Origin: Helicoverpa zea
Lineage: Eukaryota; Arthropoda; Insecta; Lepidoptera; Noctuidae
Assembly (NCBI RefSeq): GCF_022581195.2
Contig: NC_061482.1
Span: forward strand, 9,362,001-9,426,000
Reading direction: 5' to 3'
DNA length: 64,000 nt
This document shows, piece by piece, positions 57,221 through 64,000 of this stretch (positions are counted from its first letter, which is position 1; each line of letters opens with the position of its first letter). The notes under the pieces were generated by a model, which saw only the letters and a list, made by a program, of their open reading frames with translations, ran no database searches and was not told the DNA's origin. Position numbers and translations under genes: made by a program.

Positions 57221-57255
57221 TAGATTTTGAGTTATAGAGGATAACTCAAAATCTA
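57221..57255. other. Perfect 15-bp hairpin, 5-nt loop
   Basis: TAGATTTTGAGTTAT (57221-57235) pairs with ATAACTCAAAATCTA (57241-57255). Non-coding, function unknown. Confidence 0.65.
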
Positions 57256-57689
57256 TTTTATTTACGCATATCAAATTTCTAGTCCATATTACTGAACACA
57301 TTATCTATTTGGGTATAACAAGTTGTGTTAACAAGACGTGAAAGTTTGGACTTTAAACCTTTTTTTATTTATTTTTTACCATACTGTCAAAAAAAAATTA
57401 AAGGGCATTTTCAGTAGATTCCATTAAATCTATATTAAAATCCTTAAAATGGGATACCTATTAAAACCGACATAAAGTCGAGAAGGTCAAACCTACCACA
57501 TTTTTTGATATTATTGTATTTATACTGTACCCGTACGAGACGTACCGAGTTTTATTGCACGGATTTATTAATGTCACGAAAGTAGCATCGCCTCAGTAAT
57601 GTCGTCAACATTTTCATCAAACAATTGGAAATACAGTCCGCGTTAAATACTTTGCAAGTTTGACGCCCTACGCATGTAATGTGTGTCAA

Positions 57690-58250
57690 TTAATATAGTT
57701 ATTTAATTATTCTTAGTGAATAATATACTCAATATTCAGAGACTGCCTCTTGCCGTTATCAACGTCGAGTAAAAACGACCAAGACAATCACGTTTATTAT
57801 ATGGGAGCCCCTCAAAAAATAATTTAATTTTAATTTCAAGCGTCTATCAGTTGTCATCATCAATTTCGAGCAAAAAAAAAACAAGTTTGTTTTATGGGAG
57901 CCCCTCAAATATTAATTTAATTTTAATATAATTACTTATTTTTAAAGTAAGTAATACATTCCATATTCTGTGAATATTTCAAGCATCTACCTGTTGCCGT
58001 TATCGAGAACGAGCAAAAAAATTACGTTTGGTGTGTGGGAGCACCCCAAAATATTTATTTTATTCTAGTTTTTAGTATTTGTTGTTATAGCGGCAAGAGG
58101 AATACATCATCTGTGAATCCGTGAAAATTTCAACTCTAACTAACACGGTTTGTGAGATACAGCCTGGTGTAGACGGACGAACGGACGGACGGACAGAGGA
58201 GCGAAAACAATAGGGTCCCGTTTTACACTTTGGGTACGGATCCCTAAAAA
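57690..58250 (+). repeat. Interspersed repeat with internal sub-repeats
   Basis: A 'tgggagc(c/a)cc-caaa-at' block followed by AT-rich sequence recurs near 57802, 57896 and 58037, each preceded by a 'gagtaaaa/gagcaaaa' stretch. The right end carries 'tgagatacagcctggtgtag', a GACGGACGGACG tract and 'gggtacggatccctaaaa', a terminal block widespread in moths. No intact ORF. Confidence 0.6.
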
Positions 58251-59348
58251 TGATCGAGATGGCATAACCGATTACCATAATTTTCATTTCTAGGCACCCA
58301 AAATCCGGAAGTCAAAGAAAAAAAGATTGTTTTTTTTAATATTTTTTTTAGGCGTATAACAGTTGGTACGCATAGATAGTCTGTGATAAACAGCAACACT
58401 AATTTTGAAGTTCATAAAACAATTATGACCGAAACTGATATTATTCTTGCTAAATGACACAGGTCAGCTACCTTTACAATTTCATAATTGAGGTTTATGC
58501 TATACAGTTTAATAGCATGGGAATTCGTATAATAACCGTCGCTATTACTCTTGGGCATTGCATTCAAAAATTGATAAACTGCTTATTAAATGTCGCTTTA
58601 AAAACATTTTATACCTATGCAGTACTAATTACAAAAATACTTTGAAACCGAAAAAGGGTTTATTCGTGTTACTTTTTACTGTTTTTGTAGCACCGTGTAT
58701 ATAAATTTTGCTATTCCGATGTTTACGTTCTATTTGAAAATTGTGATTATTATACGTATGAAGATTGGGATATCTTTACTAACATAATTTAGTCTTACAA
58801 CGTGAACTGAGATATATTGTAAGAATTGCGAACCACTGAGCTCTTTTATGCGAAAAATAGTCGGCCGTTCAGCGTACGCGTAACTACGGTGTGAACGTAT
58901 ACAAGCAGACTGTATTGTTCACACCATTGGCGTATTGTTAACTAAGTGTGAACGAAAAATACCGTTTATTTTCACATTACACTGAGACTCACATTCGGTG
59001 GCTTTTGGTTTGAACACGGCCTTATAACGTTAGTGCGGAAAAGATAGGTGCGCAAGATTTTGGTGCTTAAGTGGAATGCTCCGTCAAACTGATCAGATAG
59101 TTGTGTCGTTCGATTAATGACATAAAAAACTGTCATTGAAAAATTGCATTGAAAAAAAACTAAGCTAAGAAGAAAGCATGTTGATAGAACGTTATTGTAA
59201 ATAAACAATTTTTCATTGCCCTAGCGAGGCTAAGAACTTTACAAAGAGCTCATAAATATTGGTTAAAAGATTTCCTGTTAGGATAATTTTCCCTCATGTG
59301 TTCCGATGATGTTACTTCACATTTCTAATCAATTCAAATATTCAACAG

Positions 59349-59588
59349 GTGCCGAGTGAAGATGAAGCACGCAGCAACTGGATGCAGAGACAGTTCTCTA
59401 GAGTGACCCGAAATCTCCGTTATCGCATCAGCGGGGAGGGCCATTCCAAAACGCCGGATTGGTTTTTGGACAAATTTGCGGCTCAGACGTTTACCGATCC
59501 CGAAGAGCCCCTGTACCAAGCCAAGCGATCCAAACTGCTTTGTGGGCTTAAACTTGCGTTTGATCCAACCCTGCCTGGCCATTATCAT
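59349..59588 (+). CDS. CNG channel exon: proximal N-terminus
   Basis: Acceptor aatattcaacag, donor TATCAT|gtaagt. 240 nt, phase 0/0, 80 codons: VPSEDEARSNWMQRQFSRVT, RNLRYRISGEGHSKTPDWFL, DKFAAQTFTDPEEPLYQAKR, SKLLCGLKLAFDPTLPGHYH. The closing F-D-P-x-x-x-x-x-Y then WLA is the join between the N-terminal tail and S1 in CNG channels (V-x-D-P-x-G-x-x-Y-Y-x-W in relatives). Cytoplasmic. Confidence 0.85.
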
Positions 59589-60069
59589 GTAAGTCAATTA
59601 TGTATATTCAATTCTTGCTTCCGCTCACGGCTTCACGGGCGTCCCTAGTGAAACCACACATAGATACAACTAGAACACATGTTATTTTGATACTTAAATG
59701 CCCTACAGGTATTACTGGAAAGTTTAATTAAAATACGACTATTATATAGTTTTAGTGTAAAAGAGTAACAAGCACGTTGTTTGAATGTATATCTTTAGTT
59801 ATGTGTATTCACATGCATGACATTATGTACCCACTCTTTTACATACATTTAAAACTATTTACATAGAAGCTTTTTTTTAATAAAATTTAAATGAGTATGA
59901 GTATTCTATCTTATGGTGGGGTCAAATTCCGACCAATTTGTCAAATCGGTAATTTGAAGGGTGGTTATGGTTTGGTGTGTGGTTATCGTCGTAGGTACAG
60001 GGTGCAAAAAATCCTTTTCATTTTAGTGTTGTATGGTACTTATTAAGAATGTTATTTTCTTTTATACAG

Positions 60070-60229
60070 TGGTTGGCTGTGGTTTCATTGGCTATTTTGT
60101 ACAACATGGTGTTCGTCATCGGCCGAGCAGTATTCTGGGAACTGGATAAACTGACGGCGGTGTGGTTTGTGCTGGACTATCTTTGCGATGCCATATATCT
60201 AATGGATACCGTCGTGCACGTCCACGAAG
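60070..60229 (+). CDS. CNG channel exon: S1 and S2
   Basis: Acceptor cttttatacag, donor CGAAG|gtacgg. 160 nt, phase 0 in, phase 1 out: WLAVVSLAILYNMVFVIGRA (S1), VFWELDKLTAV, then WFVLDYLCDAIYLMDTVVHV (S2) and HEG. The acidic D's in S2 and V-H-x-H-E-G are typical of insect CNG subunits. A second donor six bases later (ACG|gtaaat) would add two codons but shift to phase 0, which does not fit the next exon. Confidence 0.9.
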
Positions 60230-63200
60230 GTACGGTAAATATAAAGTTCAAGTACCTAATTACTATTACGGCTTAGGTAAGTTATTCCCACGTACAGACG
60301 ACTTTAGAAAATGCAGCCTTACAGAATAACATTCGAATAATCAATACGAGTATGTAGATTAATTCATAGCAACAAGACTAGTTCATTTTATTTTCTGGGA
60401 AATTTTAACTCAGTAAAGGACTTAGTCGCTGTTTGCAAAATTTATGTATTTATGTCGGTTCTAAAAGGATTACTGAAACTGAAAATCATTAATTGAATAT
60501 AAATTCCTAGAACTAAACAAAACTCTTGAACACAACAAAAACCTTTTCATTTACGCGTATAATCTCCATAGAAGTAAATCATATAGGTAGGTTTTTGTAG
60601 CTTTAAATTCACACAGGTAATTCACTAAAATATTCGTACTTGTAATACTTATGTTCACTGCTACTTTCTGTACCAAAAATAAATCTGTTGTTGTCGTCTT
60701 CACGTGGTGTTATAACTTGAGTAGCATCAACTTTTTTTGTAGGATAATAATACAAGACGGTCTATGAATTCTAAGCAGAGAAAGATGGAATTAACAGTGC
60801 CATCTTAATAAGGCAACTACCTCTCTTTACGTAATATTTGTAAATTGTAATCTATTTATTTAATGAAATATTTTTTGACTAAACTAAAATCACCTGAAAT
60901 TCATGGACCGTATTGTACACTTTAAAAATGCTATGCTGATATAAGTACAGTCACTTTGCTAAGCGATCATAGCAAAACACTTCGTCAAGCGAATGTCAAC
61001 AATTTTTTTTAATGAAATTTATTGCCTGCATAACTCATGTGCCTGCATATCTACGAACCTTTATGTATGTAGTTTTTCCTGGTACGGGGAAATAAATTAT
61101 GGGGAAAAAGATCCGTTACAGTAGTAGGTACTATTTTGAATCAAGCTGCCAGCAATAAAAACTGCAACTGCAGCATTTGCAGCGATTGCATGAAGATTTG
61201 TATGTGATGCGATACCACACATGCATCCCCCGCCAGTCCTGTAAACTCCGAGAAAAAACTCGTTTATGAAATTATGAATTGCTTCTTCTGCCATCCACTC
61301 TCATAATAACCTATAGCTGCCGACGAACGTGCTGCAGTTCAAGTTGCAATTGGCTCCTCGATTTGAAATAGGTGTAGCTTAATAGTCAAATGTAGACTTC
61401 AGAAAATTGATTAAACAGATAAATTAATAGTTTCTATGGTTCGACCGCCAACGATTAACGAAAGACAAGTAAATAGAACTAGAAAATATAATAAAAGAGT
61501 TGGTAATCAAGTGGAAGCGAGTGTGTGGTTTAGTCGCTGGGCTAGGAGCGAGTGTGCGCTACTGCACGTCTGCGGTCACCCAGTTCTGTGTTGCAAACAT
61601 GCGCGCGCAAGACATGATCAACCGGCCTACACTGCCGCCCGTCGATGTCTGGCTTTCCTGGTTTTGTCGCTGAACAACTAGATTTTCGAAAGATAAGCTC
61701 GCTTAGCGACAAAATCTAGGTAGTCATCGCCAACAGCGTGGACAGTCAGAAAGCAATTATTAATGAGATGTCTACCTACTTCTTGTGCGTTACTTGACAG
61801 AAAAAAATGCTGATGGTTTGTCGATTTCTCATTGACGGTAGGACCACTGCGATCTCTACTTTTGATATCCATATTATTTCATTGTAAAGTGATTTTTATA
61901 TTCTGACCCACAAATAAACCTTTTTCTATGATCAGAAGAAAACAAGAGATTTTATTGTATTTACTGTAGAATGCAAGTCCAAATGCAAGTTTTTATTATT
62001 AAGGATGATGTAAATCTGAGTTTGTATAGTAGACATAAGTATAAAATACTAAGCAATACACTCATTTGCAAAAAAAGCGGGCACCTATGCGAAATTTTGT
62101 TTTTAAAGCCTTTATATGTGTTTTAGAAGGTTTTAATGATTGGAATATAATACTAGCATCAAAAGGGCAAGCATGCAGTAGGTACAGTGTATTCCGAATT
62201 TTGGAGAATTGCTAAGAAACTGGTTAAACCTTGTTATGGACTAATTCCTGGTAGAAAGCTCGTCGGTGTTTTGAAAAGATTTTTATGTGATTTATAGAAA
62301 ACTGATACTGCAGTTTTAATAAAGAGTTAATGTACCTTTCTCTTACATCAAAACATTTTTGAAAAACTATGCGCATTTGATAAATACTCCAGTAGTTAAA
62401 ACCTTTAAAAAAATTCATAAATTCGTTATAACCAAGATTTTACATAGGTGTCTGTTTTTTTGCAAAAGAGTATACAAACTAGTCCAGTCGAAAATACAAA
62501 CTAGCGTTTATTGCGTAGTGAAAGCCCCATATGTGTGCAAGGCCGCCAGGATCGTCGGCGCCTCTTGTTTATGCAGTGCATGCGTTTCAGTATATCATGA
62601 GATTTATGACATAAGGTAGGTTTCTAGTGACTTGGCTCCTAAATCCGATGTACCTTGTCCATAATATCTTGAATAAAACTTTATGCAGTCATGACGAGTG
62701 CTTACAGATAGTGTGAAAACAAAGCTTCGTGTTTCTTCCAATGTTTTAATGAAATGTTTTTAACAGTTTCCATTTGTAAGAGTTCAGTTCAGTTCTTTTA
62801 CCTCTAGTCACTGCAGACCGTGCATTCACTTAGCAGTCAAGATTATGAACTTAGCACGTGTGTGTAAATAAACTGTCATAACGTCAGCATAATTCAGTGA
62901 GCCCGCAAAAATCGAGTGAGAATCTATTAAAGTCAAATAAATTTATAGTTCGATCTGTAAGTTCACCGGGTTTTTTTCCTGCATCTCGAAGAATTAAAAT
63001 TTCACACGCCCTGAGTAAGGTAGCCTATAACTGTACTAAGCCGAACCGGATTCAGCATATCGCTATAAGAAAACTCATATTCTAACTTCGGTTAGCTTTT
63101 TTCCCGTGACTGCGTAGCAACAAACTTTTCATCTTTAATATCAAAGTAGAGAATTAACATCTTCAGACGATTGTAAATTATTTCAATCATTAACGGAGCG

Positions 63201-63622
63201 AACCATTATGATCGATAAGTTAACGACAGTGTAAGTTACGAGTATTACTTTGGAGTGAGTCCGCAAATCAACAATTTGACACCCACACGCAGAGCCGCGC
63301 CTTGCGTCATCAAATTTAGCTAACGTGTGAACAAACATTCGACCCTGCCTAGTTGCTTATTCCGCACAAATATTCCACTGCGTTCGGGGACACGAATCCA
63401 CGCATATTGTGATTGATTGGTTATTTCCTTTTACTTATGAAAATCCAAAATAATAAACCACACTATTAGCTATATTTTGCATACCAGTGTATGATTCAAG
63501 TTTTCAGCTCTACACAATGCGCATGAGAAAGAGCTTCAAGAGAAGATTATCATCAACCAATTTATATAGTGACAAACTTAGCTAAGTTTACATGAATTAA
63601 TAAAACATGTTATTGTTCGCAG
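60230..63622 (+). other. CNG intron (3.4 kb), nothing recognised
   Basis: AT-rich with a CpG-richer patch at 61520-61640. The ORFs at 61436-61681 and 62359-62619 on the plus strand have biased composition and no recognised family. Confidence 0.55.
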
Positions 63623-63772
63623 GATACCTTGAACAAGGTCTTATGGTAAAAGACCCAAAAATGCTCAGATTAAATTATTTAAAATCTGTTTCCTGGCGGT
63701 ATGATCTAATATCCCTATTACCAACAGATATAGCATACCAGTGGTGGACTCCCGGATCATGTCATGCTGTTA
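63623..63772 (+). CDS. CNG channel exon: S2-S3 linker and S3
   Basis: Acceptor tattgttcgcag, proposed donor GTTA|gtatgt after 63772 (an alternative is GCT|gttagt after 63768). Phase 1 in. It reads YLEQGLMVKDPKMLRLNYLK, SVSWRYDLISLLPTDIAYQW, WTPGSCHAV. Y/F-L-x-Q-G-L-M/L-V-K/R-D and D-L-I-S-L-L-P-T-D are hallmark CNG residues; P-T-D lies in S3 at the cytoplasmic side. The phase-1 donor is preferred because gtatgt is a better match. Confidence 0.85.
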
Positions 63773-64000
63773 GTATGTGATACTTTTTTAGTCAAATTTG
63801 CTTCTCGCACTAAAGAAGGAAATTCTTTGTTTCAAATACAAGGACTCTTTTTGTATCAAACATAGTCATCCTGAATGGAGATACTGTCATAGTGCATTTC
63901 TGCAGTGTTTCCTAGTTTACAATGCAAAAATGTATGCAGCCTGCTACACAGCCAGTAACCAAAAAGGAAAATGTTCCACTGAAACATTCCTTAACTTTGT
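63773..64000 (+). other. CNG intron, cut by window edge
   Basis: No further exon is seen before the window ends; the S4 and pore exons must lie to the right. Confidence 0.6.

Larger units (their letters stand above)
51247..59348 (+). other. CNG intron (8.1 kb)
   Basis: Contains repeats listed separately (51392-51560, 52130-52420, 53768-53995, 54305-54612, the MITE pair 54658-55019, 55070-55262, hairpins at 56552 and 57221, and 57690-58250). Otherwise AT-rich with no convincing exon. Confidence 0.6.
51042..63772 (+). other. CNG channel subunit gene, 5' portion (gene span)
   Basis: Four exons (51042-51246, 59349-59588, 60070-60229, 63623-63772) join with matching phases (2/0, 0/0, 0/1, 1/1). 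The product is the N-terminal cytoplasmic tail and the first membrane segments of a cyclic nucleotide-gated cation channel: S1 (WLAVVSLAILYNMVFVIG), S2 (WFVLDYLCDAIYLMDTVVHV), and the S2-S3 linker into S3 (DLISLLPTDIAYQWW). Pore, C-linker and nucleotide-binding domain would follow right of the window; a start codon lies left of 51042. In insects these channels act in sensory neurons. Which paralogue this is (A, B or Cng-like) cannot be decided here. Confidence 0.85.

Noticed and set aside
62359..62619. 86-codon Cys/Val-rich ORF in a CNG intron
   Set aside because: No motif recognised; position within an intron between two well-matched exons and lack of splice sites argue against coding.
1..64000. 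CRISPR arrays, bacterial operons, riboswitches, rho-independent terminators
   Set aside because: The window is clearly animal nuclear DNA; the tandem array at 48.2 kb has no spacer-repeat structure and the hairpins lack terminator context.

Overview
The window looks like lepidopteran nuclear DNA. It is AT-rich, its genes are split into small exons by kilobase-scale introns with GT-AG borders, and its repeats are typical of moths and butterflies: tRNA-derived SINEs with A and B boxes, Helitron-like elements ending in a hairpin plus CTAG, RTE-type LINE tails, ISL2EU/Harbinger-type transposase remnants and many short MITEs. A noctuid-like moth is a reasonable guess, but the species cannot be fixed from sequence alone. 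Most long ORFs are noise; the real coding sequence lies in short exons.

Layout. (1) 1601-31902, plus strand: the 3' part of a sosondowah (SOWAH) ankyrin-repeat gene, eight exons that join in frame to 306 codons and a stop, including a 12-nt micro-exon. Its N-terminal exons should lie left of the window. The first two introns in view are about 17 and 4 kb. Its introns hold a Helitron-like pair, a 187-bp MITE with TAA target-site duplications, a solo LTR with GTAC duplications, a foldback repeat and several small hairpins. (2) 31903-51041: no host gene is proven here. This is a transposon graveyard. It contains a complete 986-bp TIR element carrying a THAP zinc-finger exon, a SINE split by a 161-bp MITE, LINE reverse-transcriptase debris, two decayed ISL2EU-like transposase copies (one abutting a winged-helix fragment of another transposase), a PIF1-like Helitron helicase relic, a SINE whose tail received a retroposon with a 17-bp duplication, and a 122-bp-period tandem array. 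(3) 51042 to the right edge, plus strand: the N-terminal and early membrane exons of a cyclic nucleotide-gated (CNG) channel subunit. Four exons with consistent phases cover the N-terminal tail, S1, S2 and the start of S3. The gene continues beyond the window.

The two host genes share strand, but nothing in the sequence ties them functionally. SOWAH is expected to be an intracellular ankyrin scaffold and the CNG subunit a sensory cation channel. I see no convincing undescribed multi-gene system. The most unusual items are the SOWAH micro-exon with its possible cassette exon, the THAP element with CRE-like palindromes near both ends, a reverse-transcriptase-related ORF kept open across a large internal deletion, and a 225-bp MITE with perfect 59-bp inverted repeats butted against a second MITE.
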